In this document: piece after piece, positions 41,520-48,910 of the stretch | How the letters are laid out: every line of letters starts with the position of its first letter | How positions within the stretch are numbered: position 1 is the first letter of the stretch | NCBI GenBank assembly: GCA_039922495.1 | Contig: JBDTEO010000010.1 | Span: forward strand, 45,375-109,374 | Reading direction: 5' to 3' | Origin: JALYYC01 sp039922495 | GTDB taxonomy: Bacteria; Chloroflexota; Dormibacteria; CF-121 | DNA: 64,000 nucleotides | Made by a program: the position numbers and the translations under genes | The notes under the pieces: generated by a model | The model's input: the letters and a program-made list of their open reading frames with translations, nothing else | Databases searched by the model: none | What the model was told of the DNA's origin: nothing

Positions 41520-42292
41520 GCAGTGTGGAGACGACCGGTAAGACCGTTGACGAGGCGGTCGAGAAGGCGCTCGAGGAATTGGAAGAGGCTCGCGAGAACG
41601 TCGAGGTCGAAATCCTCGACCAAACGGTCGAGGAAGCAAAGGTCCGCGTCACGCTGCACGAGACCTACGCGCGGAAGGCGCGCCAGGTGGTCGCCGAGCT
41701 GCTCTACAAGATGGGCATCACCGCCCAGGTCTTCATCCGGCAGGCGGAAGACCCCGTCATGATCGACATCACCGGCGAGAATCTCGGGCTGCTGATCGGG
41801 TGGCGCGGCGAGACGCTCCGCGCCTTCCAGACCGTCGTGAACCTCATCCTCAATGAGGGCCGTAGCGACCGGCGCCGGCTGGTCGTCGATGTCGAGCACT
41901 ATCGCAATCGCCGGGAGGAGACCGTTAAGGAGATGGCGCTACGGCTGGCCGAGCGTGTGCGCCGGACGGGCGAACGGATGACGATGGATCCGATGCAGGC
42001 CTACGAACGCCGCATTGTCCACATCACGCTGGAGAAGGAGCCCGGGATCAAGACTGAAAGCCAGGGCGAGGAGCCGAACCGGCAGGTCGTCATCCTACCC
42101 GACGGCGTTGCCGTTACCCGCCGCCCGGTAGAGCGGCCCGCTCCCGCCGCGGTTCCGCCGCTGACACGAGAAGGCGTCGGGTACGGCGATCGTCCCCATT
42201 ACGGTGACCGGCCGCGCTTTGGCGAGCGGCCGCGCTTTGGCGAGCGGCGGCCCGATTATCCTGAGGCGGAGGGGTCCAAACCCGACGCCTGA
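41516..42292 (+). CDS. jag: Jag/KhpB RNA-binding protein (KH and R3H domains)
   Basis: This 258-residue protein has a Jag_N domain (SVETTGKTVDEAVEKALEEL), a KH domain (ITGENLGLLIGWRGETLRAF) and an R3H domain (ALRLAERVRRTGERMTMDPM, with YERRIVHI). Jag/KhpB binds small RNAs and affects cell division and envelope genes in Gram-positives. An unusual C-terminal tail of about 60 residues is rich in Arg/Pro/Gly/Tyr/Phe with GDRP-x-x and RFGERP repeats. Part of the tail is an exact 18-bp tandem duplication. The last 37 nt overlap the convergent gene at 42256. Confidence 0.92.
   Translation: MSSVETTGKTVDEAVEKALEELEEARENVEVEILDQTVEEAKVRVTLHETYARKARQVVAELLYKMGITAQVFIRQAEDPVMIDITGENLGLLIGWRGETLRAFQTVVNLILNEGRSDRRRLVVDVEHYRNRREETVKEMALRLAERVRRTGERMTMDPMQAYERRIVHITLEKEPGIKTESQGEEPNRQVVILPDGVAVTRRPVERPAPAAVPPLTREGVGYGDRPHYGDRPRFGERPRFGERRPDYPEAEGSKPDA
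42211..42246 (+). repeat. 18-bp exact tandem duplication in the jag tail
   Basis: GCCGCGCTTTGGCGAGCG occurs twice in a row (42211-42228 and 42229-42246), encoding RPRFGE twice in frame. It suggests recent slippage expansion of the RNA-binding-type tail. Confidence 0.9.
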
Positions 42293-42807
42293 TCGACCGT
42301 CGGGAGCTCGAGCTCGCGGAGCACACGGTAGAGCGTCCCGGCGATCAGTTCGGCGGGCATCCCGTCGTCGAGCGCATCCTGCGCCTGGCCGATCGCCCGT
42401 CGGGTGCGCGGCGAGGGCGCGTCGGCGGCGAGGGCGCGCAGCTCGCGGGCCATCGACTCCGCCGGTCCGCTGCCCGGATCTGAGTCCGCGTAACTCCAGG
42501 CCTCCAGTCGCGTGATCAGCTGCCGGATCCGATCACCGAACGGCGTCGAGCGGGTCGTCTGTTTGAGCTCCTGAAGTCGCGCCAGCAGCCGGGGGCCGTC
42601 ACTGGCGGGGACGCGCAGCTCGAGGCGGTCCGGCGGGATCCAGCAGACAGCCGCCGCCGACTCGCCCTCGGTCCAGGCGCGGTACTCCAGGCGGCCGGCC
42701 GGCAGCGCGGCGCCAAAGAGTGCCCGCGAAACCTCTGCGGCCGCCCGCCCCTCGACCACGACCAGAGCCTCGTCGCGCAGCTTCGTGAACTGAAATCCGC
42801 CGTTCAT
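42256..42807 (-). CDS. hypothetical protein, 183 aa
   Basis: I do not recognise this protein. It starts MNGGFQFTKLRDEALVVVEG, is soluble, and has a beta-rich N-terminal half and a helical Ala/Leu/Arg-rich C-terminal half (about 90-175). ATG 42807 is preceded by TAACGT with a 6-nt gap, the leaderless pattern of this window, which supports it being expressed. Its 3' end overlaps jag by 37 nt in convergent orientation. No cysteine cluster, signal peptide or catalytic motif is evident. Confidence 0.6.
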   Translation of the reverse strand: MNGGFQFTKLRDEALVVVEGRAAAEVSRALFGAALPAGRLEYRAWTEGESAAAVCWIPPDRLELRVPASDGPRLLARLQELKQTTRSTPFGDRIRQLITRLEAWSYADSDPGSGPAESMARELRALAADAPSPRTRRAIGQAQDALDDGMPAELIAGTLYRVLRELELPTVDQASGLDPSASG

Positions 42808-42813
42808 CGCATC

Positions 42814-42819
42814 ACGTTA
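42814..42819 (-). promoter_or_regulatory. -10 element (TAACGT), leaderless
   Basis: The minus-strand TAACGT is followed by 6 nt and ATG 42807. Confidence 0.45.
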
Positions 42820-42893
42820 CCCGGTAGCATGAGACTCACATTTCATCTGCGCCAACGCTCAGTTCGTAAGCTGAGAAGGGGCCGACCCTACGA

Positions 42894-42899
42894 TATACT
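42894..42899 (+). promoter_or_regulatory. -10 element (TATACT) of the M16 peptidase, leaderless
   Basis: TATACT is followed by 7 nt and GTG 42907. It argues against the longer frame from 42829, which would include the promoter. Confidence 0.6.
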
Positions 42900-42906
42900 T
42901 CCTTAC

Positions 42907-44187
42907 GTGCCCCAAACCCCCTCTCCCTACCGGCTTGCCACCTTGCCGAGCGGGGCGAGGGTGGTCTCCGCTGAACTCAAGGACCGGCCCTCCGTCTCCC
43001 TGGCCGTGCTCTTCAAGGTGGGCTCACGCTATGAGTCGGACCAGGAGGCCGGCATCTCGCATTTCCTCGAACATATGTTCTTTAAAGGTTCGGCCCGCTA
43101 CGGCGGGGCCAAGGAGATTGCCGAGGCGATCGAGGGGGTCGGCGGCGTCCTGAACGCGGCCACCGACAAGGAGCTCACCATGTACTGGGCGCGGGTACCC
43201 AAGAACAAGGCGACGCTCGCGATCGACGTTCTCGGCGACATGCTCTTCGCCCCGCTGCTCGATGCCGCGGAGATGGAAAAGGAGCGCCTGGTTGTCCTCG
43301 AGGAGTTGCGGATGTACCAGGACAGTCCGCAGGACCACGTCCACAGCCTCTACGAACAGATCAGCTGGCCCAACCATCCCCTGGGTCGCGACATCGGGGG
43401 AACGGAGGCTTCGGTTCGAGCGCTGACGCGCGACGATCTGCTGCGCTATCTCGAGCAGCACTATCTGCTGCGCAACCTGGTGGTGACGATCGCCGGACCG
43501 CTGACCCACGAAGAGGCGATCGCGCTGATCGAGCCGCACCTCAGGCGGCGGGGCAATGGGACCGGACCGTCGGCGTTCCTGCCCTCGGTCGCCAACGGCG
43601 CGAAGCCGGGCGTGCTGCTCAAGACCAAGAAAACCGAGCAGGCCCATGTCTGTTTCGGGGTGCACGCGCCCTCCTACATGGATCGCGACCGGCACGTCAT
43701 CGACATCCTCAACTGCGTCCTCGGTGAGGGGATGAGCTCTCGACTCTTCCTCGAAGTGCGCGAGAAGCTGGGACTCGCCTACGATGTCCACTCCTACGTG
43801 AACCGCATGTACGACACCGGCGTGCTGGGCATCTATGCCGGGACCGAGCCGCGGCAGGCGGCGCGGGCGGTCGGCGCCATCGTCGGGCAGTTGAGGCGGC
43901 TGTGTGATGAAACGGTCAAGCCGGCCGAGCTGACCAAGGCGAAGGAGTTTTACAAGGGCCGCTTGCTCCTGCAGATGGAGAGCACCAACTCCGTGGCGAC
44001 CTGGTACGGAGGCCAGGAAGCCTTGATGGGTCGGATCGAGGACGTTGATCAGACCATGGCCGAGATCGACACGGTCACGGCTGAGGATGTGTTGCGGGTG
44101 GCGCGGGTGCTTTTCAGTCAGAATCTGCAGCTGGCCGCCATCGGTCCCTTCCGCAGCGAGGCACCGTTCCTCAAACAGATCGCCTAG
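42907..44187 (+). CDS. M16-family zinc metallopeptidase (processing-peptidase-like)
   Basis: This 426-residue peptidase has the inverted zinc motif HFLEH (H52, E55, H56 from GTG 42907) in ISHFLEHMFFKGS. The distal glutamate lies in the ELTMYW/EELRMYQD region, and the C-domain has KTEQAHVCFGVHAP, NCVLGEGMSSRLFLEVREKL and AYDVHSYVN. It resembles mitochondrial-type processing peptidase beta and bacterial PqqL/YmxG. A frame exists from 42829, but the promoter position and homologue length support 42907. The target peptide is unknown. Confidence 0.93.
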   Translation: MPQTPSPYRLATLPSGARVVSAELKDRPSVSLAVLFKVGSRYESDQEAGISHFLEHMFFKGSARYGGAKEIAEAIEGVGGVLNAATDKELTMYWARVPKNKATLAIDVLGDMLFAPLLDAAEMEKERLVVLEELRMYQDSPQDHVHSLYEQISWPNHPLGRDIGGTEASVRALTRDDLLRYLEQHYLLRNLVVTIAGPLTHEEAIALIEPHLRRRGNGTGPSAFLPSVANGAKPGVLLKTKKTEQAHVCFGVHAPSYMDRDRHVIDILNCVLGEGMSSRLFLEVREKLGLAYDVHSYVNRMYDTGVLGIYAGTEPRQAARAVGAIVGQLRRLCDETVKPAELTKAKEFYKGRLLLQMESTNSVATWYGGQEALMGRIEDVDQTMAEIDTVTAEDVLRVARVLFSQNLQLAAIGPFRSEAPFLKQIA

Positions 44188-44205
44188 CGCCAACTCGGGG
44201 CAGGC

Positions 44206-44211
44206 TAAAAT
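44206..44211 (+). promoter_or_regulatory. -10 candidate (TAAAAT) upstream of lepB
   Basis: TAAAAT lies 29 nt before the lepB ATG, so this transcript would have a short leader with the mini-ORF at 44215. Confidence 0.45.
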
Positions 44212-44214
44212 GAA

Positions 44215-44238
44215 ATGCCCGTAATGAAGTTGAACTAG
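44215..44238 (+). other. mini-ORF (7 codons) in the lepB leader
   Basis: ATG at 44215 opens a frame encoding M-P-V-M-K-L-N that ends TAG 2 nt before the lepB ATG; an internal ATG is at 44224. No SD is seen for lepB itself, so reinitiation is possible. It could equally be chance. Confidence 0.25.
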
Positions 44239-44240
44239 CG

Positions 44241-44840
44241 ATGGCCCAGTCGCAGACGTTGCCGCCGGCGGCGCCCGGTCAGGGTTCTCACCAGAAATCG
44301 TTTCTTCGAGACACGCTCGAGATCGTCTTCCTCGCGCTCGTCCTTTACGTGGTCATCCAGTACGCCGTGCAGACCGTCCACGTCCTCGGGCTGAGCATGA
44401 GCACGACCTTGCATGACAACGACCTCCTGGTGGCGTCGAAGATCTCCTATAAGCTCCACCCGCCGCAACGTGGCGACATCATCGTCTTCAAGCCACCGAA
44501 CGAAGACAGCCGCGACTTCATCAAGCGGGTCATCGCCCTGCCGGGCGACAAGATCCGCATCACCAACTCGGTGGTTTACATCAACGGCCAAGTGCTGCAT
44601 GAGCCCTATCTGCCGGAACGCTGGACCTACAACAACAACTGGCCGGCCGACGGCCAGGACCGGCTGGTGCCCGCCGACCAGTATTTCGTCATGGGTGACA
44701 ATCGCAACCACTCGAGCGACTCGCGCATGTTCGGCTTCGTCGAGCTCGATGCCATCCTCGGCAAGGCCGAGGTGCGCATCTGGCCGCTTAACCAGGTTGG
44801 CTTCCTCGCCAGCAAGCCGAGCCTGTCGAACAGCCCTTGA
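44241..44840 (+). CDS. lepB: signal peptidase I
   Basis: This 199-residue type I signal peptidase has a single N-terminal transmembrane helix (LEIVFLALVLYVVIQYAVQ). The catalytic serine is S52 in LGLSMSTTLHDND, and the general-base lysine is K95 in RDFIKRVIALPGDK. The box MGDNRNHSSDSR is present. It cleaves Sec and Tat signal peptides at the outer face of the membrane. Its stop overlaps the ndk start as TTGA. Confidence 0.95.
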   Translation: MAQSQTLPPAAPGQGSHQKSFLRDTLEIVFLALVLYVVIQYAVQTVHVLGLSMSTTLHDNDLLVASKISYKLHPPQRGDIIVFKPPNEDSRDFIKRVIALPGDKIRITNSVVYINGQVLHEPYLPERWTYNNNWPADGQDRLVPADQYFVMGDNRNHSSDSRMFGFVELDAILGKAEVRIWPLNQVGFLASKPSLSNSP

Positions 44841-45289
44841 TCCAGCGCACCCTGGTCCTCGTCAAGCCGGATGGTGTCCAGCGCGCCCTGGTGGGCGAGA
44901 TTCTTCGTCGCCTCGAGCGACGGGGCCTCAAGCTGGTCGGCCTCAAGCTGATGCAGGTGTCGGCCGAGCTGGCCGGGCGGCATTACGCGGAGCACCAAGC
45001 CAAATCCTTCTACCCTGGCCTGATCGGCTTCATCACCTCGGGTCCGGTGGTGGCAATGATCTGGGAGGGGCGGGAGGCGGTGACTGTGGTCCGCGCCCTG
45101 ATGGGCGCGACGGATCCCCTCAAGGCCCTCCCCGGCACCATTCGAGGCGACTTGGCGCTGGACCTGGGGATGAACCTGATCCATGGCTCCGACTCGCCCG
45201 AGCGGGCGGAAACGGAGATCGGGCTGTTCTTTACGCCGGCGGAGATGTTCGACTACCAGCGAACCATCGACCGCTGGGTCCGCGAGTAG
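44837..45289 (+). CDS. ndk: nucleoside diphosphate kinase
   Basis: This 150-residue kinase starts IQRTLVLVKPDGVQRALVGE and contains the phospho-histidine H116 in LIHGSDSPERAETEIGLFF. It equalises nucleoside triphosphate pools by a ping-pong mechanism. The start is TTG 44837, overlapping the lepB stop (TTGA). It converges on parB with a 28-nt gap holding the parS-like palindrome. Confidence 0.96.
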   Translation: MIQRTLVLVKPDGVQRALVGEILRRLERRGLKLVGLKLMQVSAELAGRHYAEHQAKSFYPGLIGFITSGPVVAMIWEGREAVTVVRALMGATDPLKALPGTIRGDLALDLGMNLIHGSDSPERAETEIGLFFTPAEMFDYQRTIDRWVRE

Positions 45290-45298
45290 CGGCCTTCA

Positions 45299-45314
45299 GG
45301 TTCCACGGGGAACG
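45299..45314. promoter_or_regulatory. parS-like site
   Basis: The 16-mer here matches the parS variant TGTTCCACGTGGAACA at 13 of 16 positions and keeps the GTTCC...GGAAC inverted repeat. It lies just beyond the parB stop, a typical place for a centromere-like ParB loading site near the origin. Confidence 0.5.
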
Positions 45315-45317
45315 TCC

Positions 45318-46202
45318 CTAGGCCGTCGTCAGTCGCTGCCGGAGCGCCTCCAGCTCGTCGTCGCTGTAGAACTCGATCGTCAGGCGGCCGCCTTTTCGAA
45401 GCCGGCTGAGGATCACCTTGGTCCCAAGCGCGCGCCGGAACTCATCCTCGAGGGCGGCGGTATCGGGGTCGGCCGGCGGGGTCCGGGCCTTCACCCTCGG
45501 CTCCCCCGAAACGCGCGCCCGAACCCAGTCCTCCGTCTCCCGAACGCTCCAGCGATGCTTGAGCACGAGCTCAGCGGCGGCGCGTTGTTGCGCGCCTGAC
45601 GGGAGGCTGAGCAGCGCGCGCGCGTGCCCGGCGGTCAGCGCGCCATTCTCGACCAGGTCCAGCACTTCCGCCGGTAAGCCCAGCAGCCGGACGATGTTCG
45701 CCACCGCCACCCGGCTCTTACCCAGCCGTTCCGCCACCGCCTCCTGGGTCAACCCGAACTCGCGAAGCAGGCGCTGTATGGCGCGGGCCTCTTCGATAGC
45801 ATTCAGGTCGGTCCGCTGCAGGTTCTCCACCAGCGCCAGCTCGAGGCGCTCCTCCCGGCGGCCGCCGCTGCTGGGATGGACGATCACGGGCACCTCGCTC
45901 AACCCGGCCAGCTCGGCGGCGCGGAGCCGCCGTTCGCCGGCGATCAATTCGAAGCCGTCCATTCCCTCGCGCACCAGCAGGGGCTGGAGGACGCCGTGCA
46001 GCCGGATCGAGTCCGCCAGCTCTTGCAGCGATTCCCGCTCGAAGCTGCGGCGTGGCTGCTCCGGGTTGGGCCGGACGTCGCCGATCGGAATCTGCATCGC
46101 GAAGCGGCGGCGGGAACTGCTATCGACGCCGATTTCGTCGACGTATTCGCCCGACGGGATCAACGCTTCCAGTCCTCGACCGAGCCCTCTTCGCTTGTTC
46201 AT
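45318..46202 (-). CDS. parB: chromosome partitioning protein ParB (CTPase)
   Basis: This 294-residue ParB starts with the ParA-interacting KRRGLGRGLEALIP. It has the CTP-binding box GERRLRAAELAG and VENLQRTDLNAIEEARA, a helix-turn-helix (LTQEAVAERLGKSRVAVANI) and a C-terminal dimerisation segment. ParB clamps load at parS and slide on DNA using CTP, organising the origin for segregation and loading SMC. It overlaps parA by ATGA; a parS-like site lies 4 nt downstream. Confidence 0.96.
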   Translation of the reverse strand: MNKRRGLGRGLEALIPSGEYVDEIGVDSSSRRRFAMQIPIGDVRPNPEQPRRSFERESLQELADSIRLHGVLQPLLVREGMDGFELIAGERRLRAAELAGLSEVPVIVHPSSGGRREERLELALVENLQRTDLNAIEEARAIQRLLREFGLTQEAVAERLGKSRVAVANIVRLLGLPAEVLDLVENGALTAGHARALLSLPSGAQQRAAAELVLKHRWSVRETEDWVRARVSGEPRVKARTPPADPDTAALEDEFRRALGTKVILSRLRKGGRLTIEFYSDDELEALRQRLTTA

Positions 46203-46957
46203 CTGGCGATCAACTCCTTGGTGAGCTCCTGGTAGGCAATGCCGCCGCGGGAGGTCGGATCGTACTGGGTGATCGGCATCCCGTGGCTCGGCGCCTCGCT
46301 GAGCCTCACGTTTCGCGGGATGACGGTATTGAAGGTTTTGTCGGGGTACTGGTGGCGGATCTGGTCAGCCACCTGCGCGGCGAGCGTCGTCCTCGGGTCG
46401 AACAGGGTGAGCACGATGCCGCCCAGCTTCAGCCGCGGGTTCAACTCGCGCTGGATCAGCTGGCTGGTGTGCGTCAGCGCGCCGAGGCCCTCCATCGCGT
46501 AGTACTCGCATTGAACCGGGATCAGCATGTACTCGGCCGCCACCAGGCAGTTCACCGTCAGCAGCCCGAGCGACGGCGGGCAGTCGATGATGATGTAGTC
46601 GTAGGTGGCCTGCAGCGCTTCGAGCGCGTACAGAAGGCGCCGTTCGCGGCGCGGGAGATTGATCAGCTCGATCTCCGCCCCGGCGAGGGAGCGATGCGAC
46701 GGGAGGATGTCGAGACCCGCCACGCCGGTGTGGATGACCACCGGGTTGATGTCGACGGCATCGATCAGCACGTCGTAGACGCTCTGCTCCAGGCGGTTGC
46801 GCTCGATGCCCAGCCCACTGGTGGTGTTGCCCTGTGGATCCATGTCGACGATCAACCCGCTCATCCCGAGGTCCGGCAGGTTGGCCGCGACGTTGATCGC
46901 GGTGGTGGTCTTCCCGACACCACCTTTCTGATTGACGACCGCGTAGATTCTCGGCAC
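46199..46957 (-). CDS. parA: chromosome partitioning ATPase ParA
   Basis: This 252-residue Walker-type ATPase has the deviant Walker A KGGVGKTTT (residues 11-19), DMDPQGNTTSGL and IDCPPSLGLLTVN. It forms ATP-dependent dimers on the nucleoid that move ParB-parS complexes. The start is GTG 46957 after a GGGGAAA site. A perfect TATAAT on the minus strand at 47003-46998 with a weak TTTCGT -35 gives it a 40-nt leader. Confidence 0.96.
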   Translation of the reverse strand: MPRIYAVVNQKGGVGKTTTAINVAANLPDLGMSGLIVDMDPQGNTTSGLGIERNRLEQSVYDVLIDAVDINPVVIHTGVAGLDILPSHRSLAGAEIELINLPRRERRLLYALEALQATYDYIIIDCPPSLGLLTVNCLVAAEYMLIPVQCEYYAMEGLGALTHTSQLIQRELNPRLKLGGIVLTLFDPRTTLAAQVADQIRHQYPDKTFNTVIPRNVRLSEAPSHGMPITQYDPTSRGGIAYQELTKELIAR

Positions 46958-46997
46958 TTTCCCCTGGCTTGGACGTGAAGATGGAAGGGTTGCCGCG

Positions 46998-47003
46998 ATT
47001 ATA
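46998..47003 (-). promoter_or_regulatory. -10 element (TATAAT) of parAB
   Basis: This is a perfect sigma-70 -10 hexamer on the minus strand, 17 nt downstream of a partial -35 (TTTCGT). parA is the next start, about 40 nt further. Confidence 0.6.
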
Positions 47004-47038
47004 CGGCCGGCATCGTCGAACGAAAGTTCGCCAGGGTT

Positions 47039-47054
47039 TTTTGCCTGTGCAAAA
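47039..47054. terminator. weak hairpin between the CPBP gene and parA
   Basis: TTTTGC-CTGT-GCAAAA forms a 6-bp stem with a 4-nt loop, flanked by T and A runs. It may stop the leftward CPBP transcript before parA, but it is AT-rich and weak. Confidence 0.3.
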
Positions 47055-47078
47055 GCTCGAGGGCCCGGCGCGGAAGGT

Positions 47079-48089
47079 CTACTTCACAAACAGGGAGACC
47101 AGGCCAACCGCGATGTCGTAACCGGCGTGAGCAACGATACAGGTTAGGGTGCCGGACCGCACGCGAAGCCAGCCGAGCCCGACGCCGAGGACGAAGACCT
47201 CGAGCGAGGCGAAGGTGATGCCGTACTGCGTGTGGAGGGCGGCAAACAGCAAGGCGGTGACCAGGATGCCGAGCCGTGGCAGGAGGGCTCCGCGAAAGAG
47301 GACCTCCTCGACCACCCCGGCCAAAATGCCGAGGAAGACGATCGCGGCGGGATTGTTGAAGCGGCTGAAGAGGACCGTGCTCACGTCGGTGACCTCTTTC
47401 TGGGTCGCCGGCGTCACGATCCCGGCGACGTACTCGATCCCGAAGGCGACCGCCATGAAAACGGGAACGGCCAGCAGGGCCACCACCCACCAGTACGGCG
47501 CGGGTGGCAGGGTCAGACCGAGCCGCTGCAGCGTGTCGGGGAGGGAGCGGCGCACCAACAGGCCGACGCCGAAGAAGGCGAGGGCGAGGAGCGGGATGTC
47601 CTGGAAGAGGAGATCAGTCACAGTCAGCGGCGGGCTGTTCTTCAAGGCATCGAGCACGTTGACCGCCAGCTGGCTGCCGAGTTGCTGGGCGAGGAAGAGC
47701 ACCGCGATGACGACGGTGATGTAGGAAACGGGAGAGCCGGCGCGCAGGGGCACGACGCGGGCGACGAGGCGCTGCACCGGCGGGAGCAGATAGAGGAGGC
47801 CGAGCAGCCCGCCAACCGCGATGAAGCTGCCGATCTCTACCGCGGCGCGCAGCTGCGCGGCATCCACCTGGCCGAGGTTGTAGCGAAGTGGCTGGATGAC
47901 CGCGATCAGCGTGCCGCCCACCAGGGCCAGTCCCGAGAGCACGCCGCCGGCGATCAGTGTCAGGATCCTCGGCGTGCGGGAGCGCTCGCCGAAATTGGCG
48001 AGGACGTAGAGCCCGATCAGGACCAACAGGACGGCGAGCGTCGAGATGGCGCTGCCGAGATCGGCGACCCGCGGAACGATCGGTATCAG
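47079..48089 (-). CDS. CPBP-family intramembrane metalloprotease
   Basis: This protein has multiple membrane helices and the three CPBP (CAAX/Rce1-like) motifs: EEVLFRG (motif 1 glutamates and arginine), AALHTQYG (histidine) and AHAGYDIA (histidine). These proteases cleave prenylated or other membrane proteins within the membrane; the substrate is unknown. An NTG start at 48026 cuts into the first helix. CTG 48089, forming CTGA with the stop of the SPFH gene, gives 336 aa with a complete first helix (IPIVPRVADLGSAISTLAVL). It is the third gene after nfeD and the SPFH gene. Confidence 0.85.
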   Translation of the reverse strand: MIPIVPRVADLGSAISTLAVLLVLIGLYVLANFGERSRTPRILTLIAGGVLSGLALVGGTLIAVIQPLRYNLGQVDAAQLRAAVEIGSFIAVGGLLGLLYLLPPVQRLVARVVPLRAGSPVSYITVVIAVLFLAQQLGSQLAVNVLDALKNSPPLTVTDLLFQDIPLLALAFFGVGLLVRRSLPDTLQRLGLTLPPAPYWWVVALLAVPVFMAVAFGIEYVAGIVTPATQKEVTDVSTVLFSRFNNPAAIVFLGILAGVVEEVLFRGALLPRLGILVTALLFAALHTQYGITFASLEVFVLGVGLGWLRVRSGTLTCIVAHAGYDIAVGLVSLFVK

Positions 48090-48883
48090 CCCTTCGCGGA
48101 TGTCGCGGGCGCCCCCGTTTTGCCCAGCCGCGATTCCATTAGTTGCTGGACGAGATCAATGGGGACAGGAAAGACGATCACCGTATTGCGTTCGACGCCG
48201 ATCTCGGTCAGGGTCTGCAGGTAGCGCAGCTGCAGCGCGCTGGGCTGGGTCGCGATCACGCCGGCGGCATCGGTCAGCTTTTGGGCCGCCTCGAACTCAC
48301 CCTCGGCGTGAATGATCTTGGCGCGCTTCTCGCGTTCCGCCTCGGCCTGCTTGGCCATCGCTCGCTGCATCGTCGAGGGCAGTTCGACGTCCTTGATCTC
48401 CACGGTGGAGACCTTGATCCCCCAGGGCTCGGTCTGCTCGTCGATGATCTGCTGCAGGCGGGCGTTGATCTTCTCCCGGTTGGCCAGCAGCTCATCGAGC
48501 GACGACTGCCCGAGCACGCTTCGCAGTGTTGTCTGGGCTATTTGTGATGTCGCGTTGATGAAGTTCGCGACCTTGGTCACGGCGAAATCGGGATTGACGA
48601 CCAGGAAGTAGATCACGGCGTTGACCTTGATGGTGACGTTGTCCAGGCTGATCACCTCCTGGGGCGGCACCTCGAGGGTGACGGTCCGCAGGTCGATCTT
48701 CACCAACCGGTCGATGCCAAAGGGGATGATCAGCCTGAGTCCAGGCCCCTTGAGCGTCATCAAGCGGCCCAGCCGAAAGAGCACGCCGCGCTCATACTCG
48801 TTGATGATCCGGATTGCTGAGCTCAGTCCGATCAGGACGACGACGACGATGACGCCGAGCACGATCAGGGCAAAGATTCCCAT
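48086..48883 (-). CDS. SPFH/band 7 (stomatin-like, slipin) protein
   Basis: This 265-residue protein has an N-terminal membrane helix (GIFALIVLGVIVVVVLIGLS) and the stomatin core: IINEYERGVLFRLGR, KGPGLRLIIPFGIDRLV, RTVTLEVPPQEVISLDNVTI, and a coiled region KQAEAEREKRAKIIHAEGE. Stomatins form membrane rings and microdomains. Partnering with an NfeD/ClpP-class protease, as in the archaeal p-stomatin/1510-N pair, is conserved here: nfeD is immediately upstream. GAGGAGG precedes ATG 48883. Confidence 0.94.
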   Translation of the reverse strand: MGIFALIVLGVIVVVVLIGLSSAIRIINEYERGVLFRLGRLMTLKGPGLRLIIPFGIDRLVKIDLRTVTLEVPPQEVISLDNVTIKVNAVIYFLVVNPDFAVTKVANFINATSQIAQTTLRSVLGQSSLDELLANREKINARLQQIIDEQTEPWGIKVSTVEIKDVELPSTMQRAMAKQAEAEREKRAKIIHAEGEFEAAQKLTDAAGVIATQPSALQLRYLQTLTEIGVERNTVIVFPVPIDLVQQLMESRLGKTGAPATSAKG

Positions 48884-48910
48884 GGGTCCCTCCTCTGTAG
48901 TGCCTCGATG

